DNA from: Alloprevotella tannerae ATCC 51259
GTDB lineage: Bacteria > Bacteroidota > Bacteroidia > Bacteroidales > Bacteroidaceae
NCBI RefSeq assembly: GCF_000159995.1
Contig: NZ_GG700643.1
Span: 648,338 to 712,337, forward strand
Direction: 5' to 3'
DNA length: 64,000 nt
The notes below the pieces were generated by a model, which was given only the letters and a program-made list of their open reading frames with translations, did no database searches and had not been told where the DNA came from. Positions 54,669 through 63,965 of this stretch are shown piece by piece; positions within the stretch are counted from its first letter, which is position 1; each line of letters begins with the position of its first letter. Both the position numbers and the translations under genes were made by a program.

Positions 54669-55874
54669 ATGACCCCAATTCTTATTCTCGTGGCCTTTCT
54701 GGCCCTTGCCGCCGGCTATTTCGCCGGTCGCTTCACCGCCCGCGCCGCTACCGATGCCCGCAGTGCGGAATTGCAGCGCGCACTGCAAGACATGCAGACG
54801 CAAAAGGCCGTGGCCGAAGCCCGTTTGCAAGCCGAGCGCGTGCAGGCCGCCGAAACAGCACGCCGCCAAGCCGAAGAATTGAAGAAGGAGTTTCACGCCA
54901 TCGCCTCCGACCTCGCCCGCACGGAGAGCGAATCCCTGCAACACCGCCACACGGAGGCCCTGCGCGCCCTCTTACATCCCTTTGATGCCGACCTTAAGCG
55001 CTTTTATGATCGCTTTACTGAGGGCAACGTGGCGATGCGCACCAATATTGAGCAACTCATTCGCCAAACGCAGACCGTAGGCAAGCAAGCGGAAGAACTC
55101 ACGCGCGCACTCCGCGGCAATACGAAGGTGCAAGGCAACTGGGGCGAGGGGATTCTGGCCGACTTACTCGAGGCTTCGGGCCTGCGCATCGGGCAGGAAT
55201 ACGACACGCAGGTAAACGTGAAAGACGAGCAACGCGACAATTATCGCCCCGACGTCGTTGTGCACCTCCCCGACAAGCGCGAATTGATCATCGACGCGAA
55301 AGTGTCGCTCTCCGCCTATGTCAACTACGTCAATGCGGAGGATGAGGTCGAGCAGGCGCGCTTTATGAAGGAGCACCTCCAATCTGTGCGCAAGCACATC
55401 GCCGAACTCTCGGCAAAGCGCTATGATAAACTCGTGCCGGGTGCGATCGGCTATGTCCTGCTGTTTATTCCCAACGAAGCAGCTTACGTTGCTGCCGTCA
55501 GCAGTGCCCCCGATTTGTCAATGGAAGCTTATCGCAAACAAATTATCCTCATAAATCCGACCAATCTCTTAATGGCTTTGCAACTGACGTACAACCTTTG
55601 GCAAAGCGAAAAGCAATCGGCCAACGTGCGAGATATTTATGCCTCGGCCGAAAAACTCTACAACAAGTTCACGCTCTTTGCGGAAAGTTTCGCAAAGTTG
55701 GGCGACAATCTTCAAACCCTCACTTCCTCTTACGAAGAAGCGCAAAAGCGCCTCACAACGGGCCGCGGCAATATCATCAGTCGGCTCGAAAGTTGGCGCG
55801 AGAAAGGCCTGACGCCCGCGCGCTCAATGCCCGATGCCCTGCTCGACGCAACGGCGGACGACGACGAGGCCTAA
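54669..55874 (+). CDS. rmuC: DNA recombination protein RmuC
   Basis: A 401-residue RmuC-family protein, named for limiting inversion recombination at short repeats, probably as a nuclease. ATG 54669 gives an N-terminal membrane segment (ILILVAFLALAAGYFAGRF), then a coiled coil (residues ~30-125) and the PD-(D/E)XK-like RmuC domain with NWGEGILADLLEASGLRIG, RPDVVVHLPDKRELIIDAKVSL (acidic and Lys residues of the nuclease fold) and GAIGYVLLFIPNEAAY. It follows waaA by 64 bases. Its presence in a genome rich in inverted short repeats is notable but not evidence of a link. Confidence 0.92.
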   Translation: MTPILILVAFLALAAGYFAGRFTARAATDARSAELQRALQDMQTQKAVAEARLQAERVQAAETARRQAEELKKEFHAIASDLARTESESLQHRHTEALRALLHPFDADLKRFYDRFTEGNVAMRTNIEQLIRQTQTVGKQAEELTRALRGNTKVQGNWGEGILADLLEASGLRIGQEYDTQVNVKDEQRDNYRPDVVVHLPDKRELIIDAKVSLSAYVNYVNAEDEVEQARFMKEHLQSVRKHIAELSAKRYDKLVPGAIGYVLLFIPNEAAYVAAVSSAPDLSMEAYRKQIILINPTNLLMALQLTYNLWQSEKQSANVRDIYASAEKLYNKFTLFAESFAKLGDNLQTLTSSYEEAQKRLTTGRGNIISRLESWREKGLTPARSMPDALLDATADDDEA

Positions 55875-56008
55875 GCCGATGCTTAGTTCCAAATCCTATG
55901 CCGACAAGCATCGGACGACAACTTATGGGCATTCATTTTTCATCACTGATTTATTGTACTGAATTTAGCAGAATACATATTTCACCCCCTAAAAAGCCGG
56001 ACAATTTA

Positions 56009-56016
56009 TAATTTTG
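56009..56016 (+). promoter_or_regulatory. Probable promoter -7 box of the coiled-coil protein
   Basis: TAATTTTG matches TAnnTTTG, 70 bases before ATG 56086. Confidence 0.55.
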
Positions 56017-56085
56017 TTAGGAAATAGTTTGCGACCTATTGTTTTTCACACTAAGTTTGCAGCGAATTTACAAACAAACACAGAA

Positions 56086-56502
56086 ATGAAGAAGATTTTA
56101 GCAATTTGCATTATGGCAATGTTTGGCTTATCAGCTTTTAGCCAAAGTGCAACGAAAGTAGACAACTTAAAACAACAACAGCAAGTCTTAAACTTGACGG
56201 CTAAGTTGAACAAATTAGAGATTAAATACGCAAAAGAACAAGCCAATTACGCGGAATTAAGCGCCAAAGCCTCTACTGTCAACGCTTCGGCCAATGTTAT
56301 GACGACCGACTTCAACACTACTGATGCTGCAAGCACCGTAAAAGAAGCAAAGAAGGTTGCTAAAAAGCTCAAAGAGACCAAAGCGATCAATAAGAAGCTC
56401 GCGAAGAGTCAAAAAAAATTGACCAAAATGCAGGCTAAGATTGCGAAACTAAAGGCTAAACTTGAAACTTTAGACAAGAAAGTCGAAATTGTAGAGCAAT
56501 AA
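56086..56502 (+). CDS. Small secreted coiled-coil protein of unknown function
   Basis: A 138-residue protein starting at ATG 56086, with a signal peptide MKKILAICIMAMFGLSAF-SQ. The in-frame extension upstream has no such signal and crosses the promoter. The mature part is Lys/Ala/Leu-rich with two heptad-repeat stretches: LKQQQQVLNLTAKLNKLEIK (about residues 28-47) and KKLAKSQKKLTKMQAKIAKL (about 105-125). It lacks Cys and aromatic clusters and has a high predicted pI. It is AT-rich relative to its neighbours. I do not recognise a family. It could be a periplasmic or surface structural peptide; this is inference. It has its own promoter. Confidence 0.65.
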   Translation: MKKILAICIMAMFGLSAFSQSATKVDNLKQQQQVLNLTAKLNKLEIKYAKEQANYAELSAKASTVNASANVMTTDFNTTDAASTVKEAKKVAKKLKETKAINKKLAKSQKKLTKMQAKIAKLKAKLETLDKKVEIVEQ

Positions 56503-56544
56503 ACCTTCCTTGAAGGGCTGCGATTCCCAACAATTTTATGTACG

Positions 56545-56632
56545 CTCGTGAGCGCAGACCTTTTTTATCGTGAGCGCAAGCTCTTTTTCTCACGAGGGTA
56601 AGCTCTTTTTATCGTGAGCACAAACAGCGCGA
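56545..56632. repeat. 22-bp repeat array 4 (four units)
   Basis: Units at 56545, 56567, 56589 and 56611, each 22 bases, cores CTCGTGAG, ATCGTGAG, CTCACGAG, ATCGTGAG with T-rich linkers. The last unit runs into the terminator hairpin at 56625. Confidence 0.8.
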
Positions 56633-56666
56633 ATAAGCCGTCATCGGTTTGTTCGCGCTGTTTTTT
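56625..56666 (+). terminator. Intrinsic terminator downstream of the coiled-coil gene
   Basis: CAGCGCGAA (56625-56633) pairs with TTCGCGCTG (56652-56660), with an inner CCG/CGG pairing, followed by TTTTTT. An inverted copy lies at 49561-49595 beside array 3. Confidence 0.85.
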
Positions 56667-56732
56667 ATGGTTAGAAAGGGGATAAATAGTAGCGTTTCTC
56701 ATCCCATTTACGCCACATTTCAATCATCATAC

Positions 56733-57970
56733 GTTTTTGAAAGACCAACCCTAAGGGGTTGCCAATGTCGGTGTACATTAGGCAGGGTTAAAGCGCTTGC
56801 GCTTTAACCCTGCCCTGCCAAAAGACTAACCCCGATGGGGTTATTTGAAGTGAGAATTTGCGGGGAATAGGGCGGCGATGATTATGTAAGTTACTGTGTA
56901 TTTGAATTTTGGCTTAGATAGATTAATTACTGAGTTGCCGCGTCAAAAAATTGAATGGAATGATTCATAAGTTTAGTTTGGGCGAGTCTATTGTGTAAAG
57001 GATTGCGCACGAGGCTGGACATAGAATCGATTAATAGCGTCAACAACCCCTTAGGGTTGGTCTTTTGGCAGGCCGGGGTTAAGTTGCGTAGCGATTTAAC
57101 CCCGGATAAACAGATGGCAGTTAGTGCAACCCCATCAGGGGTTGGTCTTTCACCGTGGCAGGGTTGAGGAGCGAAGCGGCAACCCGGACACTAACGACAT
57201 AAGTCGTTGCTCATGCGAATTATAATTGGGTTTGTTTACGTTGCATGTCAATCATTGGATATTTTTGAAAGACCAACCCTAAGGGGTTGTTAATGCTGAT
57301 GCGCGTTAGGCAGGGTTAAAGCGTTACCGCTTTAACCCTGCCCTGCCAAAAGACTAACCCCGATGGGGTTATTTAAGGCGGAATTGGTAGGAGATAGGAT
57401 GGAGGGGATGAGATTTAAGCCATTGAGATTGTAAGTGTGGGACGCGATGAGATTATTTGCAAACGTGCGGATGCAGGAATAAGATGGTGTGCATAGGGTT
57501 TGGAAATTGAACGCGTATAATTGTAATGTAATGGGGTTATTTGCGGGGGTTGCGGGCGCTGGAATAGGGTGGCGGGGTTGGTTTTTAAACCTTTGATATT
57601 GTAAGTGCGGGGCGCGGTGGAGTTATTTGGAGCGGGAAGCGTGCGGCGGTTCGATTTATGCCGAGTATGGGATGAGTTTTATGGGATTATTTAAGGGAGA
57701 GGCATTGTGCGTTCAAATTGATTGAATAGTTCGTCAGGAAGAATGCGATAATGTGCAATGATAGGACGTGGTATAATACGACCTCGATGCAACCAATAGC
57801 GACTACAACCCCTTAGGGTTGGTCTTTTGGCAGGCCGGGGTTAAGGCACAGCGTGGCTTAACCCTGGATAAGCAGGCATACATCGTGTGCAACCCCTTAG
57901 GGTTGGTCTTTCATCGTGGCAGGGTTGAGGAGCGGAGCGGCAACCCGGCCACTAACGACGTGAGTCGTTG
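56733..57970 (+). repeat. Composite hairpin-repeat locus 4 (alpha-beta-alpha-beta)
   Basis: Alpha modules 56733-56846 and 57261-57374; beta modules 57041-57210 and 57805-57970. The first alpha-beta spacer is clearly related to that of locus 2 (GTTTGGGCGAGTCTATTGTG near 56979). The 430-base stretch between the second alpha and second beta contains partial GGGGTTATTTG copies and two related ~60-base segments (around 57425 and 57596), like the 84-bp array of locus 2. It lies between the coiled-coil gene and hisS; no gene in it. Confidence 0.85.
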
Positions 57971-58068
57971 TTGTTGCGAATAATTGTCCGGATTGTCTTC
58001 GCTGCGCCCCGATCATAGGGTTATGAGAAAGAGCAATGGGTGGGCGATAGGCAATTGTAGGCCGCGCT

Positions 58069-58101
58069 TTGGCGCGTTTTAGGCTGAATGTATTAACTTT
58101 G
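58069..58101 (+). promoter_or_regulatory. Probable hisS promoter
   Basis: TAACTTTG at 58094-58101 (perfect TAnnTTTG) with TTTG/TTGG around 58068-58072, ~21-base spacer. It leaves a ~175-base leader before hisS in which I see no named riboswitch or T-box (T-boxes are not expected in this phylum). Confidence 0.55.
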
Positions 58102-58279
58102 TAGCGAAAATAAGACAAGACTGACGCTTCGCAAACAGCGCGATGCTTGTCACCGTTTCACAGAAAGAAAAAATAATGCCACAACTCTTCGACTGCTAAC
58201 GAGCGTTTGGTGGCCCTTGGCCGCTTGATGGCGTGAAGATTCGAGGGGCGAATGGCTCAAACTCAATGCTACTCTGATT

Positions 58280-59647
58280 ATGGCAAAACCCGGCATTCCT
58301 AAAGGTACACGCGACTTTTCTCCGGTGGAGATGGCGCGCCGCAATTATATATTCAACACGATCCGAGAGGTGTATGCGCTCTACGGATTTCGGCAGATCG
58401 AAACGCCGGCTTTGGAGAATCTCTCGACGCTCATGGGAAAATATGGCGAGGAGGGTGATCGTCTGCTCTTCAAAGTGCTCAATTCGGGCAACTTTATGGC
58501 GGGTTTGCGTGCTGAAGATTGGAACGAGGAAAAGCTAGGGCACCTCGCGACGCTGCTTTGCGAAAAGGGCTTGCGCTATGATCTGACCGTGCCCTTCGCT
58601 CGCTACGTCGTGCAGCATCGCGAAGAGATCCAACTGCCTTTTAAGCGCTATCAGATTCAACCCGTATGGCGCGCCGATCGTCCGCAAAAGGGACGTTATA
58701 GAGAGTTTTACCAATGTGATGCTGACGTGGTCGGCTCTGATTCGCTGCTCAACGAAGTGGAGCTGATGCAGATCATCGATGAGGTTTTCAAACGGCTACA
58801 GATTCGCGTCTGCATCAAGATTAACAACCGAAAAGTGCTTTCCGGCATCGCTGAAGTATTGGGCGCCGCGGATAAATTGGTGGAGATCACGGTGGCGATG
58901 GACAAGCTCGATAAGATCGGTTGGGACAGCGTGAAGGACGAACTGATGGCAGCAGGCTTAGATGAGCAAGCGGTGGAAAAATTGCAACCCATCATCGAAC
59001 TGAAGGGGGAGAACAGCGAAAAATTGGCTGTGCTGCGCGATTGGTTGTCGACGTCGCCGACGGGCTTGCTGGGCGTAGACGAATTGGCTTTTGTCTTCGA
59101 GCGACTGGAGAAGGCCGGCTTGCAAAACTGCTGCGAACTGGATCAATCGTTGGCGCGCGGACTCAATTATTATACGGGCTGCATCTTCGAAGTAAAGGCC
59201 TTAGACGTCGAGATAGGTAGCATTACGGGCGGCGGACGCTATGATAACCTGACGGGAATCTTTGGTTTGCCGGGCTTAAGCGGCGTGGGCATTAGTTTTG
59301 GTGCGGACCGCATTTATGATGTCTTGAACCAACTTGATCTTTATCCCGCTGCGATTGAGCAAAGTGTGCGCCTGCTCTTCATCAACTTTGGCGAAGCTGA
59401 AGCCGATTACTGCCTGCAACTGGCCCGCCAAACGCGCGCGGCGGGCATCTCGACGGAGGTCTTTCCGGATAGCGTGAAAATGAAGAAGCAAATGAGTTAT
59501 GCCAACGCCAGAAACGTGCCTTACGTAGCGCTGGTCGGCGCTGACGAGATGCGCGACGGGACGGTGTCGCTCAAAGATATGGTCAACGGCGAGCAAAAAA
59601 CGCTGTCGATCGAAGAAGTGATTCGCTTGATCAGCGAAAACGCTTAA
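58280..59647 (+). CDS. hisS: Histidyl-tRNA synthetase
   Basis: Charges tRNA-His. 455 residues, slightly longer than the ~420 typical of E. coli-type HisS, as is usual in Bacteroidetes. Class II features: motif 1 region [21 protein letters not shown], substrate segment [11 protein letters not shown], motif 2 [20 protein letters not shown], histidine-binding regions [13 protein letters not shown] and [12 protein letters not shown], motif 3 region [17 protein letters not shown]-terminal anticodon-binding domain follows ([20 protein letters not shown]). A terminator lies directly after the stop. Confidence 0.95.
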   Translation: MAKPGIPKGTRDFSPVEMARRNYIFNTIREVYALYGFRQIETPALENLSTLMGKYGEEGDRLLFKVLNSGNFMAGLRAEDWNEEKLGHLATLLCEKGLRYDLTVPFARYVVQHREEIQLPFKRYQIQPVWRADRPQKGRYREFYQCDADVVGSDSLLNEVELMQIIDEVFKRLQIRVCIKINNRKVLSGIAEVLGAADKLVEITVAMDKLDKIGWDSVKDELMAAGLDEQAVEKLQPIIELKGENSEKLAVLRDWLSTSPTGLLGVDELAFVFERLEKAGLQNCCELDQSLARGLNYYTGCIFEVKALDVEIGSITGGGRYDNLTGIFGLPGLSGVGISFGADRIYDVLNQLDLYPAAIEQSVRLLFINFGEAEADYCLQLARQTRAAGISTEVFPDSVKMKKQMSYANARNVPYVALVGADEMRDGTVSLKDMVNGEQKTLSIEEVIRLISENA

Positions 59648-59652
59648 CGAAT

Positions 59653-59697
59653 AAGCCGGATACGGGATGCGGGGCATCTGTATCCGGCTTTTTTTAT
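59653..59697. terminator. Terminator between hisS and mutS
   Basis: AAGCCGGATAC (59653-59663) pairs with GTATCCGGCTT (59680-59690), 11 bp, followed by TTTTTT on the plus strand; it ends hisS and may also serve the convergent mutS. Confidence 0.8.
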
Positions 59698-59777
59698 TTC
59701 TATTTGCGCCCGCACATATTATATATCAGTTCTGCACGCGGCAATATATAATGTAGTTTTTGGCAAGGCGCAACTCA

Positions 59778-62396
59778 TCAACCGCCTTTCAGAATGCGTT
59801 TGATGTCGTTCAACTTATTGAGCGCCTCGATGGGCGTTAAGTTGTCTACGTCCAAATTCAGGAGTTCGTCGCGGATTTGTTGTAGCACAGGATCGTCTAA
59901 TTGGAAAAAACTAAGTTGCATTCCGTCCGTGCCGCCCAAACTCGGGAGGCACTCCATCTTCTCTACGGTGCCGTTGCGTGCGTTGTTGGCCTCTAAATCG
60001 TGGAGAATCTGCTCCGAGCGCTTGACGATGCGCCCCGGCATACCGGCAATCTTCGCCACGTGTATACCAAAAGAATGCTCAGACCCGCCGCGCGTCAATT
60101 TGCGTAAGAAGACGATGCGCCCATTTACTTCCCGCACCGAGACGTTCCAATTCTTCACGCGCTCAAAGAGCTTTTCCATCTCGTTGAGTTCGTGGTAATG
60201 CGTCGCAAAGAGCGTCCTCGGCCGACAAGTTCCGTTTTCGTGCAAGTGTTCGACAATGGCCCAGGCGATCGAAATGCCATCATAAGTCGACGTGCCCCGA
60301 CCCAACTCGTCGAAGAGCACGAGACTACGCTCCGAAAGGTTGTTCATAATGTTGGCCGCCTCACTCATCTCCACCATAAACGTACTCTCGCCCATCGAAA
60401 TATTGTCGCTGGCGCCGACACGCGTAAAGATCTTGTCGACCATACCGATTTGCGCTTGCTCAGCCGGCACAAAAGCGCCCACTTGCGCGAGTAGCGTGAT
60501 GAGCGCCGTTTGCCGGAGCAAGGCACTCTTACCCGCCATATTCGGGCCAGTGATGATGATGATCTGCTGCTTGGTTGTATCGAGACGAACATCGTTGGGG
60601 ACGTAAGATTCTCCGGGCGGCAGCAGCGTTTCTATGACCGGATGGCGGCCGGCACGGATATCGAGTGTCGTAGACTCGTCGACCGAAGGGCGAATATAGT
60701 TGTATTCGCGCGCCACGACGGAGAAAGCGTAGAGGCAATCCAAAGCTGCGAGCGTCGAAGCATCGAGTTGTAAGGGCGCGATAAACTTTTTCGTCGTTTC
60801 GATCAGTTCGTTGAAGATGCGCGTCTCGATGACGGAAATCTTATCTTCAGCGCCGAGAATCTTCTCCTCGTAATCCTTCAGCTCCTGCGTGATGTAGCGC
60901 TCCGCATTTACCAAAGTTTGCTTCCGAATCCAATCGGCCGGCACCTGATCTTTGTAAGTATTGCGCACTTCGATGTAATAACCGAAGACGTTGTTAAAAC
61001 TAATCTTCAAGCTTGCTATGCCTGTGGCGGCCGCTTCTCTATCGCGAATCTGCTGCAAGTAGTCTTTGCCCGACGCAGAGATGCTGCGCAGCTCGTCGAG
61101 TTCCGCATCTACACCCGCCGCAATCACATTGCCGCGATTAAGCAGCAAGGGTGGATCAGGCACAAGCGATTTCGCGATCAGTTCGCGCAAGGCCTCGCAA
61201 GCGTCGAGTGCCGTGCCGAAGGCGCGCATCTGTTCGTTGTCGGCGTGCTCGCAAGCACGCTTGATGAGGGCTATACTTTCCAGCGCCAAGCGCAATTGTT
61301 GGAATTCGCGCGGATTGATTCTTCCCACGGCCGCTTTGGAAACGAGGCGCTCCACGTCGCCCACACGCCCCAAGCAATCGGTACAGAGTTCGGCAAACTC
61401 GGGCGCTTTGAAGAAATATTCCACTCCATCCTGCCGCTGCTGAATCATCTTAACCGACCGCAACGGGAAGAGCAGCCACCGGCGCAAAAGGCGAGCGCCC
61501 ATAGGCGAGAGCGTGCGGTCTATAACGTCCAAGAGCGAACGCCCATCGTCGGCCATCGGGCGGAGAAGTTCCAAATTGCGCACGGTAAACTTATCCATCC
61601 GGACAAAATGGTCTTCTTCGATCCGCGACAGGCGGGTGATGTGACCCGTCTCTTTGTGTTGCGTCAGCTCGAGATAAGCCATAATGGCGCCGGCAGAGGT
61701 AATGGCAGTCTCTAAATGGTCCACACCAAATCCTTTAAGGCTCTTTATCTCAAAATGCTTGCACAGGCGAGTTCTGGCCGTCGGCGCGGAAAAGGCCCAG
61801 TCTTCCAATTCAAAGACGAAGTATTTACTACCAAAAGTCTCGGCAAACTTTCCTTTCCTTCCCTGCGTGACGAGCACCTCCTTGGGCGCAAAGTCGTTGA
61901 GCAATTTATCGATATATTCCGTCGAGCCCTCGGCCACGAGAAATTCGCCCGTAGAAATATCTAAGAAAGCTATGCCTAAGTCGGCCTTACCATAAGTAAG
62001 CGCGGCCAGGAAGTTGTTTTTCCGACTTTCCAAGACTGTATCGTCCAAAGCCACGCCCGGCGTTACGAGCTCCGTAATGCCGCGCTTGACGAGTTTCTTC
62101 GTTAGTTTCGGATCTTCAAGCTGATCACAGATCGCCACGCGAAAGCCGCTGCGGATGAGTTTGGGCAAATACGTATCCAAGGCGTGATAAGGGAAGCCCG
62201 CCATCTCGACCGACTGCGTGCGGCCCTTGTTGTTGCGATGGGTGAGCGTAATGCCGAGCACCTGCGCCGCGGTAACGGCATCTTTAGCATAGGTTTCGTA
62301 AAAATCGCCGCAACGAAACAGCAGAACGGCATCAGGGTGTTTGGCCTTGAGGTCGTAAAACTGCTTCATCATCGGGGTCTCTTCGCTTTTTGCCAT
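59778..62396 (-). CDS. mutS: DNA mismatch repair protein MutS
   Basis: Mismatch-recognition ATPase. 872 residues, normal for MutS1. N-terminal mismatch-binding domain [20 protein letters not shown] then [10 protein letters not shown], with the G-D-F-Y-E motif that stacks on the mismatch. Connector, lever and clamp domains follow. The ABC-type ATPase has Walker [14 protein letters not shown] (about residue 613), signature region GESTFMVEM, Walker [16 protein letters not shown] and the H-loop LFATHYHEL. The C-terminal helix-turn-helix dimerisation region is present ([17 protein letters not shown]). Intact, convergent with hisS. mutL is not in the window. Confidence 0.96.
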   Translation of the reverse strand: MAKSEETPMMKQFYDLKAKHPDAVLLFRCGDFYETYAKDAVTAAQVLGITLTHRNNKGRTQSVEMAGFPYHALDTYLPKLIRSGFRVAICDQLEDPKLTKKLVKRGITELVTPGVALDDTVLESRKNNFLAALTYGKADLGIAFLDISTGEFLVAEGSTEYIDKLLNDFAPKEVLVTQGRKGKFAETFGSKYFVFELEDWAFSAPTARTRLCKHFEIKSLKGFGVDHLETAITSAGAIMAYLELTQHKETGHITRLSRIEEDHFVRMDKFTVRNLELLRPMADDGRSLLDVIDRTLSPMGARLLRRWLLFPLRSVKMIQQRQDGVEYFFKAPEFAELCTDCLGRVGDVERLVSKAAVGRINPREFQQLRLALESIALIKRACEHADNEQMRAFGTALDACEALRELIAKSLVPDPPLLLNRGNVIAAGVDAELDELRSISASGKDYLQQIRDREAAATGIASLKISFNNVFGYYIEVRNTYKDQVPADWIRKQTLVNAERYITQELKDYEEKILGAEDKISVIETRIFNELIETTKKFIAPLQLDASTLAALDCLYAFSVVAREYNYIRPSVDESTTLDIRAGRHPVIETLLPPGESYVPNDVRLDTTKQQIIIITGPNMAGKSALLRQTALITLLAQVGAFVPAEQAQIGMVDKIFTRVGASDNISMGESTFMVEMSEAANIMNNLSERSLVLFDELGRGTSTYDGISIAWAIVEHLHENGTCRPRTLFATHYHELNEMEKLFERVKNWNVSVREVNGRIVFLRKLTRGGSEHSFGIHVAKIAGMPGRIVKRSEQILHDLEANNARNGTVEKMECLPSLGGTDGMQLSFFQLDDPVLQQIRDELLNLDVDNLTPIEALNKLNDIKRILKGG

Positions 62397-62596
62397 TGTC
62401 TCTGTGTTTGCCCGATCCGGCAGATCGGGGCATAAATGCTTGCCCGTAGCGATGCAGGAGCAAACGATGAATCATAAGGGTATAAATCAGCACAAAAATA
62501 GTCAATTCTCTGCTTTCTGCAAAAAGGAAGAGCGGCAAGAGGGCTTGCAAAATGGAAGCGTATGCTAAAAAGTAACGCCGCCAACTATGCATCGCT
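62397..62596. other. Gap upstream of mutS
   Basis: About 200 bases that should hold the mutS promoter. I could not place a clean TAnnTTTG box on the leftward strand. Immediately to its right begins palindrome locus C. Confidence 0.4.
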
Positions 62597-62626
62597 CGAT
62601 CGTTTGCTGCCGACAAACTATCGTTT
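62597..62626. repeat. 21-bp palindrome array, locus C, left part
   Basis: CGATCGTTTG, then the unit CGACAAACTATCGTTT cut by the IS1126-like element at 62627. The array resumes after the IS at 63966 with CGTTTGACCC and CAAACTATAGTTTG, in the same 21-base phase. Confidence 0.7.
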
Positions 62627-63965
62627 GAGACCTTTGCACAGCGATTGGTGTGTATTTTGTTTGTTAATTCATTGTATAATAGGAAGTTATTTCGTATATT
62701 TGAGCATTAAAAACAGCATAATACTCCTCCCATGGCATACCAATCCAAGAATACCGATGAGCATGTAACATTTGCAGACGCACTCCTTTCAAAGCGTTAT
62801 CGCAAAGCACAAAACGACTTCCTCAATCAGGTTGACACGCTTATCGATTGGCGTCCGATCAGGACGCTGATCAACAAGAAATACACGAAGCGACAAAATG
62901 CCATCGGCGCACCGGCTTATGACGTGATTCTCTTATTCAAGATGTTGCTTTTGGAGACATGGTACAACCTCAGTGATTGTGCTTTGGGAGGAGCGCATCA
63001 ATGATTCGATCACCTTTTCCCGATTCCTGGGGCTGAAGATGGAAGAGGTATCTCCCGACCACAGCACCATCAGTCGATTTCGTTCGGCACTGACAGAGTT
63101 GGGTCTCATGGACAAACTGTTGGCGCAGTTTAACAAACAACTTTCGCGCCATCATATTTCGGTAAGGGAAGGGGTGCTTGTCGATGCAAGCCTTGTGGAG
63201 ACGCCACATAAACCCAACGGAAGCATTACGATTGAAGTTGCAGACGACAGAGAAGACAATCGGAGCGAGGAGGAAAAAGAGGCAGAGGAGGATTATCAAA
63301 AACAGGTTGTCCGTCAACGTAAAGGGACGGATGAAGAAGCCCGTTGGGTTTACAAACAAAAGCGTTATCACTACGGATACAAAAAGCATTGTCTGACCAA
63401 TGTTCAAGGCATTGTTCAAAAGGTGATAACGACTGCAGCGAACCGCAGTGACACGAAGGAGTTTATTCCGCTATTGCAGGGTGCAAACATACCTCAAGGC
63501 ACAGCCGTCTTGGCGGACAAAGGATATGCTTGCGGGGAAAATCGTTCCTACCTGCAAACCCATCACCTTCAAGACGGCATTATGCACAAGGCACAACGCA
63601 ACAGGGCATTGACCGAGGAAGAGAAGCAACGAAACAAAGCAATCAGTCCGATACGGAGCACCATCGAACGCACCTTTGGCAGTATTCGCCGGTGGTTTCA
63701 TGGCGGACGATGTCGATACCGGGGACTTGCCAAGACCCATACTCAAAACATTCTTGAAAGCATCGCCTTTAATTTATACAGAACCCCGGGGATAATTATG
63801 TCCTCATTTGTAGGATAAGGCATAACCACCCTTGAGGAGCTCGTGCAAGCAGCTCCTCAAAGGGGGATTTACAACTACTTTCACTCCTTACTGCCACCCC
63901 TTTCACTCGCTCCTTTTATGCCAAGAACTCCTCTTTACTACACCTCCTTATTTTGCAAAGGTCTC
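62627..63965 (+). mobile_element. IS1126-like insertion sequence (IS5-type)
   Basis: 1339 bases bounded by perfect 12-bp inverted repeats GAGACCTTTGCA (62627-62638) and TGCAAAGGTCTC (63954-63965), flanked by a 5-base direct repeat CGTTT (62622-62626 and 63966-63970). The transposase resembles, from memory, that of P. gingivalis IS1126. It has inserted into one unit of a 21-bp palindrome array. Confidence 0.85.
62732..63818 (+). pseudogene. IS1126-like transposase, frameshifted by one G
   Basis: The frame from ATG 62732 (MAYQSKNTDEHVTFADALLS) reads as an IS5/IS1182-like transposase N-terminus (DUF772 domain) up to YNLSDCALGGAHQ-stop at 63004. The remaining ~270 residues continue in another frame: ERINDSITFSRFLGLKMEEV, a catalytic Asp in LVDASLVE, the second in AVLADKGYACGEN, and Glu in STIERTFGSIRRW. 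Removing one G from GCTTTGGGAGGAGCGC (62981-62996) joins them as CALEERINDS. So this copy has a single-base insertion and is probably inactive, although its perfect ends could still be mobilised by another copy. Confidence 0.85.

Noticed and set aside
60918-61715. 265-codon rightward frame opposite mutS
   Set aside because: Shadow of the intact mutS gene.
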